Origin: Rhodovulum sp. P5 | GTDB taxonomy: Bacteria > Pseudomonadota > Alphaproteobacteria > Rhodobacterales > Rhodobacteraceae | Direction of reading: 5' to 3' | Assembly (NCBI RefSeq): GCF_002079305.1 | Contig: NZ_CP015040.1 | Span: 62,001 to 126,000 of the forward strand | Length of the DNA stretch: 64,000 bases | The notes under the pieces: model-generated | Seen by the model: the letters and a program-made list of their open reading frames with translations, nothing else | What the model was told of the DNA's origin: nothing | Database searches by the model: none | In this document: positions 1-7,858 of the stretch, piece after piece | Numbering within the stretch: position 1 is the stretch's first letter | Layout of the letters: each line of letters starts with the position of its first letter | Made by a program: the position numbers and the translations under genes

Positions 1-680
1 AAGGCGGGTTCGAAATTCAGCACGATCCCGGCATTGTCCGCCCCCCCGGCGCGCAAGCCCGCCAGCCCCAGCCCGTGGGCCAGCCCGATATGATGCATGG
101 CGCGGGCGGTGGCGCGGATGTCGCGCAGGCCGGGGGCATGGTGCCCCTCGAAATGCGACAGCCACGCGGCGCACCAGGGTTCGTTGATCGTGGCCCATGA
201 CCAGACCCGGTCGCCCAGCCGGCGGGCCATCAGCGCGGCGAAATCGGCGAAATGATGGGCCGTGTCGCGATTGGCCCAACCGCCCAGATCGGCCAGCGCC
301 GCGGGCAGTTCCCAGTGATAGAGCGTCAGCGCCGGTTTCAGCCCGCGGGCCAGCATGCCATCGACCAGCCGGTCGTAGAAATCGAGACCGGCGGGGTTCG
401 GCGTACCCGTGCCGTCGGGCAGGACGCGCGCCCATGAGGTCGAGAACCGGTAAAGGTCGAAGCCCGCGTCGGCGACAAGGTCCAGATCCTCCTGATACCG
501 GTTCAGGTGGTCGCAGGCCCGCGCCCCGTTTTCGGCCCGCGACACGTTGCCGGGCGTCGCGGCAAAGCTGTCCCAATGGGTCTGGCCCGCGCCGCCAAGG
601 CCATGCCCTTCGACCTGGTAGGCCGAGGTGGCGGTACCGAAAAGAAAGCCGGGCGGAAAATCATTGCGGGACAATGGCAT
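1..680 (-). CDS. GH1 beta-glucosidase, N-terminal part (runs off the window)
   Basis: Glycoside hydrolase family 1 enzyme, hydrolysing beta-glucosides, probably cytosolic because no signal peptide is visible. Reading leftward from the ATG at 678-680 the protein opens with FPPGFLFGTATSAYQVEG, the classical GH1 N-terminus, then has the YRFSTSWARVLP strand and a TINEPW segment whose Glu is the family acid/base catalyst. About 226 residues are present; the nucleophile Glu and the stop lie beyond base 1. It is divergent from aglE with 191 bp between the starts, so it is probably co-regulated with the alpha-glucoside operon, giving the cell both alpha- and beta-glucoside use. The family call is secure; the exact substrate is not. 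Confidence 0.9.
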   Translation of the reverse strand, partial: MPLSRNDFPPGFLFGTATSAYQVEGHGLGGAGQTHWDSFAATPGNVSRAENGARACDHLNRYQEDLDLVADAGFDLYRFSTSWARVLPDGTGTPNPAGLDFYDRLVDGMLARGLKPALTLYHWELPAALADLGGWANRDTAHHFADFAALMARRLGDRVWSWATINEPWCAAWLSHFEGHHAPGLRDIRATARAMHHIGLAHGLGLAGLRAGGADNAGIVLNFEPA

Positions 681-871
681 TCTGAAAGGGTCGCGCCAAG
701 CGATGCGCCCGTCAATGGGGAAAACATTCTGCCAGGGAACAATCGCGCCGCTATCGCGTTGGTTGACAGCCGGCGGGGCTTTCGCCACCGTTGGGGCATG
801 TCGTCCTCTGCGCTGAAATTGCGGGGGAAAACAGCAAAAGGTGCCGAAAGCGCACCGCAGGGGAGGTATAT
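681..871. promoter_or_regulatory. Divergent promoter region between GH1 beta-glucosidase and aglE
   Basis: This 191-bp gap must hold the promoters of both the leftward GH1 gene and the rightward agl operon. A TTGACA hexamer at 763-768 could be a -35 box for aglE, but no good -10 box follows at normal spacing. A GGGGAGG at 860-866 is a good ribosome binding site for the ATG at 872. An imperfect GGGAAAAC/ATTCTGCC dyad lies near 717-732. LacI-type AglR control is usual for this operon, but I cannot point to a convincing operator and no regulator gene is in view. Confidence 0.35.
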
Positions 872-2224
872 ATGCGTTTCACATGGATGGCAGGCGCTGC
901 TGCGCTGGCCCTTGTGTTCGATTCCGCCGCCGCGCAGGACCTGATCTTTCCGCCCGGCGAAGACGACCGGTTCAACTGGCAAAGCTATGAGGCGTTCGCC
1001 GCAGAGGATTTGAGCGGACAGGCGCTGACCATCACGGGGCCGTGGACCGGGGCGGACAAGGCGCTGGTCGACTCGATGATCGCCTATTTCGAGGCGGCGA
1101 CCGGCGCCGAGGTGGACTATTCCGGCTCTGACAGTTTCGAACAGGACATCGTGATCGCGGCACAGGCCGGATCGGCCCCCAACATGGCGGTGTTCCCGCA
1201 ACCGGGGCTGGCCGCCGACATGGCCCGGCGCGGTTTTCTGGCGCCTTTGGGCGCGGACACGGCGGACTGGGTGAGAGAGAACTACGCCGCGGGCGAGTCC
1301 TGGGTCGATCTGGGGACCTATGCGGATGCGAATGGAGAGGACCACCTGTTCGGCTTCTTCTTCAAGGTCGATCTGAAATCGCTGGTCTGGTACGTGCCCG
1401 ACGCCTTTGACGAGGCGGGATACGACATTCCCGAAACGATGGAGGATTTGAAGGCGCTGACCCGGCGGATCGCCGATGAGGGCGGCACGCCGTGGTGTAT
1501 CGGGCTCGGCTCTGGCGCGGCGACGGGTTGGCCCGCGACCGACTGGGTGGAAGAGATGATGCTGCGCACCCAGCCGCCAGCGGTCTATGACGACTGGGTC
1601 AGCCACGCGATCCCGTTCGACGACCCGCGTGTGGTCGGCGCGATCGAGGAATATGGCTGGTTCGCCCGCAACGACGCCTTTGTCAGCGGCGGCGCGGCCT
1701 CTGTCGCCACGACCGATTTTCGGGACAGTCCCGCGGGGCTGTTCACCTTCCCGCCCGAATGCTACATGCACCGGCAGGCGAGCTTTATCCCGACCTTCTT
1801 CCCGGAAGGCACCGAAATGGGATACGACGTCGATTTCTTTTACTTCCCCGCCTGGGCGGACAAGGACCTGGGCAAGCCGGTGCTTGGGGCCGGCACGCTC
1901 TGGGCCATCACGTCGGACAGCCCGGCGGCCCGCGCCTTTATCGAGTTCCTGAAAACGCCCATCGCCAGCGAGGTCTGGATGGCGCAATCGGGCTTCCTGA
2001 CCCCGTTCAAGGCGGCGAACCCCGATGCCTATGCCACCGATGCGGCGCGCGCGATGGGGGAGATCCTGTTGAACGCCACGACCTTCCGTTTCGACGGGTC
2101 GGACCTGATGCCGGGTGAAATCGGCGCCGATGCGTTCTGGAAGGGCATGGTCAGCTATACCACCGGCGACAGCGCCGAAAGCGTGGCCGAGGGGATCGAG
2201 GCCCGCTGGCAGTCGATCCGCTAG
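872..2224 (+). CDS. aglE: Alpha-glucoside ABC transporter, periplasmic substrate-binding protein AglE
   Basis: Family 1 extracellular solute-binding protein of about 450 residues that captures alpha-glucosides (maltose, sucrose or trehalose type) for the AglFGK importer. A Sec signal peptide is visible: MRFTWMAGAAALALV, then cleavage around SAAAQ. The ATG at 872 was chosen over a longer upstream frame because GGGGAGG sits 5 bases before it and the signal peptide begins there. The mature part has the typical binding-protein pattern, with ITGPWTGADKALVDSMI near the start and WPATDWVEEMML mid-protein. It is the first gene of aglE-F-G-A-K, and the next start is 27 bp after its stop. Function follows from gene order plus family; the sugar is inferred. 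Confidence 0.9.
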   Translation: MRFTWMAGAAALALVFDSAAAQDLIFPPGEDDRFNWQSYEAFAAEDLSGQALTITGPWTGADKALVDSMIAYFEAATGAEVDYSGSDSFEQDIVIAAQAGSAPNMAVFPQPGLAADMARRGFLAPLGADTADWVRENYAAGESWVDLGTYADANGEDHLFGFFFKVDLKSLVWYVPDAFDEAGYDIPETMEDLKALTRRIADEGGTPWCIGLGSGAATGWPATDWVEEMMLRTQPPAVYDDWVSHAIPFDDPRVVGAIEEYGWFARNDAFVSGGAASVATTDFRDSPAGLFTFPPECYMHRQASFIPTFFPEGTEMGYDVDFFYFPAWADKDLGKPVLGAGTLWAITSDSPAARAFIEFLKTPIASEVWMAQSGFLTPFKAANPDAYATDAARAMGEILLNATTFRFDGSDLMPGEIGADAFWKGMVSYTTGDSAESVAEGIEARWQSIR

Positions 2225-2251
2225 GGCCGGCAGGGCAGGGGAGGAGCGCCG

Positions 2252-3232
2252 ATGTCGCCGATGCTGCAGGGTCTTTTCACGATCCTGATCGGGGTCGGCG
2301 CCTGCGTGGGGTATTTCTACCTGTCGAACCTCTTGCTTGACCGGGTCTTGTTTCCGCCGCGGGGGGCCGATCCGGGGCGCAATATCAGCCGGGCGAACGC
2401 GGTGCGGCCGTGGCTGTTCCTGTTTCCCGCGATGGGGGCCTTGGGGCTTTACCTTGTCTACCCGGTTGTGGGGTCGTTCTGGCGGTCGCTTTTCAACCGG
2501 TCGGGGGAAGAGTTCATCGGGCTTGGCAACTACGCGGCACTGGCGGGGGATGAGGCGTTCAGGACCGCGGTTCTGAACAACCTGCTTTGGGTGCTGGTGG
2601 TGCCGGCGGCGGCGACCTTTGTCGGGCTGGTCGCGGCGCAACTGACCGACAGGCTAAGCTGGGGCAATGTCGCGAAATCGCTGATCTTCCTGCCGATGGC
2701 GATTTCCTTTGTCGGCGCCTCGCTGATCTGGAAATTCGTCTATACCAACGACGCCGATATCGGGCTGATCAACGCGATCCGGGCCATGCTGGGGGCGGGC
2801 GGGCCGGTGGATGTGCTGCAAATTCCGTTTTGGAACAACTTCTTCCTGATGGTGGTGCTGATCTGGATCCAGACCGGCTTTGCCATGGTGATCCTGTCGG
2901 CCGCCCTGCGCGGCATCCCCGAGGAAACGGTGGAGGCCGCCATTCTGGACGGCGCGAACCCGTTCCAGATCTTCTTTCGCATCAAGGTGCCGCAGATCAT
3001 GGGCACCATCGTGGTGGTCTGGACGACGATTACCGTGCTGGTGCTGAAGGTGTTCGACATCGTCTACACCATGACCGGCGGCAATTTCGGCACGCAGATC
3101 CTGCCCTCTTACATGATGAGCTTCATGTTCCGCGATGACGGGCGGGCGACGGCGGTCGCCTTCGTCATCATGCTGATCGTGCTGCCGGTGATGGTCTGGA
3201 ACATCCGGCAGGTGCGGAAGGAAATGCAATGA
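2252..3232 (+). CDS. aglF: Alpha-glucoside ABC transporter permease AglF
   Basis: Inner membrane permease of 326 residues, one of the two transmembrane halves of the importer. It has an N-terminal hydrophobic segment (residues about 5-25) and then, after a polar stretch, the usual six-helix MalF-type core. The cytoplasmic EAA loop that contacts the ATPase is plain: EAAILDGANPFQIFFRIKVP. GGGGAGG at about 2239-2245 serves the ATG at 2252. The stop overlaps the aglG start (ATGA, 3229-3232), so translation of the two permeases is probably coupled. Confidence 0.9.
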   Translation: MSPMLQGLFTILIGVGACVGYFYLSNLLLDRVLFPPRGADPGRNISRANAVRPWLFLFPAMGALGLYLVYPVVGSFWRSLFNRSGEEFIGLGNYAALAGDEAFRTAVLNNLLWVLVVPAAATFVGLVAAQLTDRLSWGNVAKSLIFLPMAISFVGASLIWKFVYTNDADIGLINAIRAMLGAGGPVDVLQIPFWNNFFLMVVLIWIQTGFAMVILSAALRGIPEETVEAAILDGANPFQIFFRIKVPQIMGTIVVVWTTITVLVLKVFDIVYTMTGGNFGTQILPSYMMSFMFRDDGRATAVAFVIMLIVLPVMVWNIRQVRKEMQ

Positions 3233-4383
3233 GCGGCGTGGCGGGGCAGAAGGCGCGGCTGACATGGGCGGTGCATCTGACGGTGGCGGCGCTGGTGGTG
3301 CTGTGGCTGGTGCCGACCGTGGGCTTGCTGGTGTCGTCCTTCCGGGATCGGGATCAGATTTCGGCCACGGGCTGGTGGCGCGCGCCCTTCGCGGTGGAGC
3401 AGGCCTATCGCACACAGGCGCCCGCGTCGGATGCCGCGGCCGCAAAGGGGGGCTTTGTCATCGCCGGCAATGTCTTTGAGACCGAGGACATGGCGCGTGC
3501 CTTTCCCGACGGGGCCGGGCGAGTCACCGGGTTCGGCATCACCGGCCGGGCGCCCGGCGCCTTTGCCCCGGGAGAGGTCGCCGAGATGCGCCGGGGCGGC
3601 ACGCTGAGCGTGGCGGAGGACGGCACGTTCCGGGTGCAGGCGTCAGAGGATCTCGGCCGCCGCGATCCGCGGATCTATGTCATCGCGGCCTCGCCCCCCC
3701 GCCTGACGCTTGGCAACTATGAAACGGTGCTGGGCGCGGACAAGATGGCGCTGGCCTTCATCAACACGCTGACCGTGACGATCCCGGCGACGGTGATCCC
3801 GATCCTGATCGCGGCCTTTGCCGCCTATGCGCTGGCCTGGATGGAGTTTCCGGGGCGGGGTCTGCTGATCGCCGCGGTGGTGGGGCTGTTGGTGGTGCCG
3901 CTGCAACTGGCGCTGGTGCCGCTTTTGTCGCTGCATTACCGGGTGGGGATCGGGCAGAGTTTCCTGGGGATCTGGCTGGCCCATACCGGCTTCGGGCTGC
4001 CGTTGGCGGTGTATCTGTTGCGCAACTACATGGCCGGGCTGCCGCGCGACATCATCGAATGCGCCAAGGTGGACGGGGCGACGGATTTTCAGATCTTCAC
4101 GCGGATCGTTCTGCCGCTGTCCTTCCCGGCGCTGGCCAGTTTCGCGATCTTCCAGTTCCTGTGGGTCTGGAACGATTTGCTTGTGGCCAAGGTGTTTCTG
4201 CCCTCCACCGACGAGGCGAAGGTGATGACGGTCAAGATCGTCGATGACCTGCTGGGATCGCGCGGGGGCGATTGGGGCATTCTGGCCGCGGCGGCCTTTG
4301 TGTCGATGGCGGTGCCGCTGGTCGTGTTCTTCACGCTGCAACGGTATCTGGTGCGCGGCCTGCTGGCGGGGTCGGTGAAATGA
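3229..4383 (+). CDS. aglG: Alpha-glucoside ABC transporter permease AglG, with large periplasmic insert
   Basis: Second permease half, 384 residues. The first helix is at about residues 13-35 and the rest of the core resumes at LTLGNYETVL. The EAA loop is ECAKVDGATDFQIFTRIVLP. Between helix 1 and the core lies an unusually long polar insert of roughly 110 residues (about 40-155), which should face the periplasm. MalG-type permeases are normally about 280-300 residues, so this insert explains the extra length. AglG proteins of other alphaproteobacteria are also long, so I read it as a subfamily trait, not a fusion error. The start overlaps the aglF stop by 4 bases; aglA starts 10 bp after the stop. 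Confidence 0.9.
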   Translation: MSGVAGQKARLTWAVHLTVAALVVLWLVPTVGLLVSSFRDRDQISATGWWRAPFAVEQAYRTQAPASDAAAAKGGFVIAGNVFETEDMARAFPDGAGRVTGFGITGRAPGAFAPGEVAEMRRGGTLSVAEDGTFRVQASEDLGRRDPRIYVIAASPPRLTLGNYETVLGADKMALAFINTLTVTIPATVIPILIAAFAAYALAWMEFPGRGLLIAAVVGLLVVPLQLALVPLLSLHYRVGIGQSFLGIWLAHTGFGLPLAVYLLRNYMAGLPRDIIECAKVDGATDFQIFTRIVLPLSFPALASFAIFQFLWVWNDLLVAKVFLPSTDEAKVMTVKIVDDLLGSRGGDWGILAAAAFVSMAVPLVVFFTLQRYLVRGLLAGSVK

Positions 4384-4393
4384 GGGGGCGGGC

Positions 4394-6037
4394 ATGGCAC
4401 TGACATCCGATCCGGACTGGTGGCGCGGCGCGGTGATCTATCAGATCTACCCGCGCAGTTTTCAGGATTCGAACGGCGACGGCGTGGGCGACCTGCTGGG
4501 CATTGTCGAGCGGTTGCCGCATGTCGCCTCCCTTGGCGTCGATGCGATCTGGATCTCGCCCTTCTTCCCCTCGCCGATGAAGGATTTCGGCTATGACGTC
4601 AGCGATTATTGCGACGTCGACCCGATCTTCGGCAGCCTGGCCGATTTCGATTGCCTGGTGGAAACGGCGCATGGCTGGGGCATCCGGGTGATGATCGATC
4701 TGGTGCTGTCCCATTCCTCGGACCAGCATCCTTGGTTCGTCGAAAGCCGGTCAAGCCGCGACAACCCCAAGGCCGACTGGTATGTCTGGGCCGATCCGAA
4801 ACCGGACGGCACGCCGCCCAACAACTGGCTGTCGATCTTCGGCGGGCCGGCGTGGCAGTGGGACGCGGGGCGGGAGCAGTATTACCTGCATAATTTCCTG
4901 GCCAGCCAGCCCGACCTGAACCTGCATTCAGCCGACGTGCAGCAGGCGATTTTCGACACCGCCCGGTTCTGGCTGGGGCGCGGGGTGGACGGGTTCCGGC
5001 TGGACACGATCAACTTCTACTTCGCCGACAGGGACCTGCGCAGCAATCCGCCCTGTCCGCCGGAAGAGCGGAACGATTCCATCGCGCCGCGGGTGAACCC
5101 CTATAACCATCAGTTGCACCTGTACGACAAGAACCAGCCCGAGAACCTGGAGTTCCTGCGCCGGTTCCGGGCGGTGCTGGACGATTTCGGCGCCGTTGCC
5201 CTGGGCGAGGTCGGGGACGCCCAGAAGGGGCTGGATATCCTTGGGCAATACACATCCGGTGGCGACAAGGTGCAGATGTGTTACGGGTTCGAGTTTCTTG
5301 AAAACGCGCCCCTGACCGCCGCCCGCATTGCAGAGGTCTATGGCAAGCTCGACCGGGTCGCGGCGGAGGGCTGGGTCTGCTGGGCCTATTCCAACCATGA
5401 CGTGGTGCGCCATGCCAGCCGGTGGGATTTGTCCGGCGCGGCGCTTCGGGCCTATCTGACGATGTTGATGTGCCTGCGCTGCACCGTGTGCCTGTATCAG
5501 GGGGAGGAGTTGGGCCTGCCCGAGGCCGAGGTGCCGTTCGAGGCGCTGCAAGACCCCTACGGCATCGCCTTCTGGCCGGAATTCAAGGGGCGCGACGGGT
5601 GCCGCACGCCGATGGTGTGGGACGCTAGCGCGCTGCATGCGGGGTTTTCGCGGGCGGCCCAGACATGGCTGCCGATCCCCGGGCAGCATGTGCATCTGGC
5701 CGTCGACGCGCAGGAACGCGCGCCCGAGGGGCTGATCCATCACTATCGCCGGGCCATCGCGTTTCGGCGCGCGAACCGGGTGCTGGCGACCGGGGCGTTA
5801 AAGGACATGGACCATGCGGAGGACGTGCTGTCCTTTCGCCGGGTGGGGCAGGGGGCAGAGATGTTCTGCGCCTTCAACCTGTCCGACCGGCCCGCCCTGC
5901 TGACCCCGCCCACGGGCGACTGGCTGGCCGTCGGGGGAGAGATCAACGCGGCGCATCCCGGCGCGGACGGGCAGGTGCATCTGGGGCCGTGGCAACCCTG
6001 TCTGCTGCTGCGCCACAAGGGGGACGACGATGGCTGA
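4394..6037 (+). CDS. aglA: GH13 alpha-glucosidase AglA
   Basis: Cytosolic alpha-glucosidase of the alpha-amylase superfamily, 547 residues, which cleaves the sugars brought in by AglEFGK. The start WWRGAVIYQIYPRSFQDSNG is the standard GH13 opening. Active-site motifs are visible in order: VMIDLVLSHSSD (region I), GVDGFRLDTINF with the nucleophile Asp (region II), VALGEVGD with the acid/base Glu (region III) and AYSNHDVVRH with the transition-state Asp (region IV). No signal peptide is present, as expected for an enzyme acting after import. The last 8 bases overlap aglK. Confidence 0.92.
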   Translation: MALTSDPDWWRGAVIYQIYPRSFQDSNGDGVGDLLGIVERLPHVASLGVDAIWISPFFPSPMKDFGYDVSDYCDVDPIFGSLADFDCLVETAHGWGIRVMIDLVLSHSSDQHPWFVESRSSRDNPKADWYVWADPKPDGTPPNNWLSIFGGPAWQWDAGREQYYLHNFLASQPDLNLHSADVQQAIFDTARFWLGRGVDGFRLDTINFYFADRDLRSNPPCPPEERNDSIAPRVNPYNHQLHLYDKNQPENLEFLRRFRAVLDDFGAVALGEVGDAQKGLDILGQYTSGGDKVQMCYGFEFLENAPLTAARIAEVYGKLDRVAAEGWVCWAYSNHDVVRHASRWDLSGAALRAYLTMLMCLRCTVCLYQGEELGLPEAEVPFEALQDPYGIAFWPEFKGRDGCRTPMVWDASALHAGFSRAAQTWLPIPGQHVHLAVDAQERAPEGLIHHYRRAIAFRRANRVLATGALKDMDHAEDVLSFRRVGQGAEMFCAFNLSDRPALLTPPTGDWLAVGGEINAAHPGADGQVHLGPWQPCLLLRHKGDDDG

Positions 6038-7124
6038 GCTGACCCTGTCGAAGGTGGGCAAGAGATACGGCACGGTGGAGGTGTTGAAGGACATCGACCT
6101 GGACATCGCGACCGGGGAGTTGATCGTGTTCGTCGGCCCCTCCGGCTGTGGCAAGTCCACCCTTTTGCGGATGATCGCGGGGCTGGAGCGGATCAGCAGC
6201 GGCACGCTGGACATCGACGGGGTGCGGATGAACGACGTGCCGCCCGCGCAGCGGGGCATCGCGATGGTGTTTCAGTCCTACGCGCTCTACCCCCATATGA
6301 CGGTGCGCGACAACATGGGCTTTGCGCTGAAGATCGCGGGGAAAAGCCGGGCAGAGATCGACGCGGCCGTTTCCCGCGCGGCCCGGACGCTGCAATTGCA
6401 GGACTATCTCGACCGTCTGCCCAAGGCCCTGTCGGGCGGGCAGCGGCAGCGGGTGGCCATCGGGCGGGCCATCGTGCGCGACCCCAAGGTCTATCTTTTC
6501 GACGAACCGCTGTCGAACCTTGACGCCGCCCTGCGCGTGGCGACCCGGATCGAGATCGCGCAACTGAAAGAGGCGATGCCCGACAGCACGATGATTTATG
6601 TCACCCATGACCAGGTGGAGGCGATGACGCTGGCCGACCGGATCGTGGTTCTGGCCGACAAGGGCATCGCGCAGGCCGGCCCGCCGCTGGAGCTGTACGA
6701 ACGCCCGGTGTCCGAATTCGTGGCGCAGTTTATCGGCAGTCCGTCGATGAACCTGATCGCGGGCGAGGTGGCCGAGCCGGGAGAGGTGACGCAGGTGCGC
6801 CTGCCCGAAGGGGGCGGAACGATTGCCGCCAACATCCCCACGCGGCCAGAGGACAAGGGGCGCCCGGTCAATGTCGGCATCCGGCCCGAGGACATGATCC
6901 CCACCGACGGCGCGGATTTCGCGTTCGAGGGGCGGGTGGAGATCGTCGAGGCGCTGGGGGAGGTGACGCAGCTTTACTTCGAACGCTCCAAACCCGAATA
7001 CGACCCGGTGATCGCAAAGCTTTCGGGCATCCATCGCGGTCTGCGGGGGCAATCGGCCCGCATGACCGCCGCCCCCGACAAGGTGCATCTGTTCGCCGGG
7101 GGGCGGTCGCTGGCCGTGCGCTGA
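6030..7124 (+). CDS. aglK: Alpha-glucoside ABC transporter ATP-binding protein AglK
   Basis: MalK/UgpC-type ATPase of 364 residues that powers the AglFG permeases. It shows Walker A GPSGCGKST (about residues 37-45), a Q loop MVFQSYALYPH, the ABC signature LSGGQRQR, Walker B VYLFDEPLSNLD and the switch His in YVTHDQVEAMTL. After about residue 235 comes the regulatory OB-fold (TOBE) domain of sugar importers, containing VGIRPEDM. It is the last gene of the operon and overlaps aglA by 8 bases. The convergent neighbour ends only 4 bp away, and no terminator hairpin is seen between them. Confidence 0.92.
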   Translation: MAELTLSKVGKRYGTVEVLKDIDLDIATGELIVFVGPSGCGKSTLLRMIAGLERISSGTLDIDGVRMNDVPPAQRGIAMVFQSYALYPHMTVRDNMGFALKIAGKSRAEIDAAVSRAARTLQLQDYLDRLPKALSGGQRQRVAIGRAIVRDPKVYLFDEPLSNLDAALRVATRIEIAQLKEAMPDSTMIYVTHDQVEAMTLADRIVVLADKGIAQAGPPLELYERPVSEFVAQFIGSPSMNLIAGEVAEPGEVTQVRLPEGGGTIAANIPTRPEDKGRPVNVGIRPEDMIPTDGADFAFEGRVEIVEALGEVTQLYFERSKPEYDPVIAKLSGIHRGLRGQSARMTAAPDKVHLFAGGRSLAVR

Positions 7125-7128
7125 GGCG

Positions 7129-7632
7129 TCAGGTCGCCGGGCCGCGCCCGCCCGGGCGCAGGCAGTCCGGCGTCGCGCGCCATTCCGGCCCGAACAGGAT
7201 CGGCACCGAGAAAAAGCAGATCGCGGGCGGCGGCTGATCGCTGCGCCCCAACAGGATGCGGGGAACGAAGGGCGCACCCTCCCACCGGGCGCCGGCGTCG
7301 CGCAGTTCCGCCCAGCGGGCCTCCAGCTCGGGGGCGTCGAATTCCAGCGCGATCAAGGTGTCGCCGTCGCGCCGGACAAAGCGCGGCTTGCCCGGAGAGA
7401 TCGCGATGCGGTGCGGGTTGGGCTGAAAGACCGGCAGGTCCCAGTTCACCGGGTCGTCGCTGTGGGCGAGGACGATATGGGGGTCATCCGGCATCGCCGC
7501 GATCCCCGCCTGTTTCAACACGGGCCGCAGGATTTCGCGGTTCAGTACGGACCGACGAAGGTGAAGGGGGTGCATCCCGCGCTGTGTGTTGCGCTGGACC
7601 GCAAAGGGGCAACGAAGCGGCTGTGGTTCCAT
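7129..7632 (-). CDS. Degenerate 2H-phosphoesterase-like protein (function unknown)
   Basis: 167 residues, started at 7632 because GGAGA precedes that ATG. The pattern HIVLAHSDDPVNW, then SPGKPRFVRR, a strand LIALEFDAPEL, AELRDAGARWEG and VPRILLG follows the layout of small 2H phosphodiesterase-like proteins common in phages and bacteria (HVTLAYS..PVDW and PHVTL at the same places). The first catalytic His is kept but its Thr/Ser partner is Val, and the second His is replaced by Arg, so it is probably not an active 2H enzyme. This resemblance is pattern reading only. It stands alone, convergent with aglK. Confidence 0.5.
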   Translation of the reverse strand: MEPQPLRCPFAVQRNTQRGMHPLHLRRSVLNREILRPVLKQAGIAAMPDDPHIVLAHSDDPVNWDLPVFQPNPHRIAISPGKPRFVRRDGDTLIALEFDAPELEARWAELRDAGARWEGAPFVPRILLGRSDQPPPAICFFSVPILFGPEWRATPDCLRPGGRGPAT

Positions 7633-7828
7633 GACGGATCTCCCTGATCATATGGATGGTGGCGCACGGCTGCGTTGAAAGACATCTGCCAAAATGCCCC
7701 TTGCCGGGAATTGCGGGCGGCCCCGGTGACGGGGAGGGGCCTCCCCAGCAACGATTTCTGACTGCTTTTGTCAAGAATATGGTGAGGGCACGGCTGGCCC
7801 GTGGGCGGTCGCCCATGTCGCTGGCCGT

Positions 7829-7856
7829 GGCAAAGGCGACACGCGGGGCCTTTGCC
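7829..7856 (-). terminator. Stem-loop just after pit, probable transcription terminator
   Basis: A perfect 9-bp inverted repeat (GGCAAAGGC at 7829-7837, GCCTTTGCC at 7848-7856) with a 10-base loop begins 2 bp beyond the pit stop codon. No T-run follows on the leftward strand, so it may end transcription weakly or protect the 3' end. The rest of the 7633-7828 gap shows a GC-rich GGGGAGG/CCTCCCC dyad but no gene. Confidence 0.5.
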
Positions 7857-7858
7857 CG

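Noticed and set aside
763..791. TTGACA upstream of aglE as a complete sigma-70 promoter
   Set aside because: No acceptable -10 at 16-18 bp; kept only as a weak note.
503..2641. Long leftward open frame opposite aglE and aglF
   Set aside because: Low-complexity Arg/Gly-rich translation; mirror of real rightward genes with signal peptide, EAA loop and ribosome sites. GC-rich DNA often leaves the opposite strand open.
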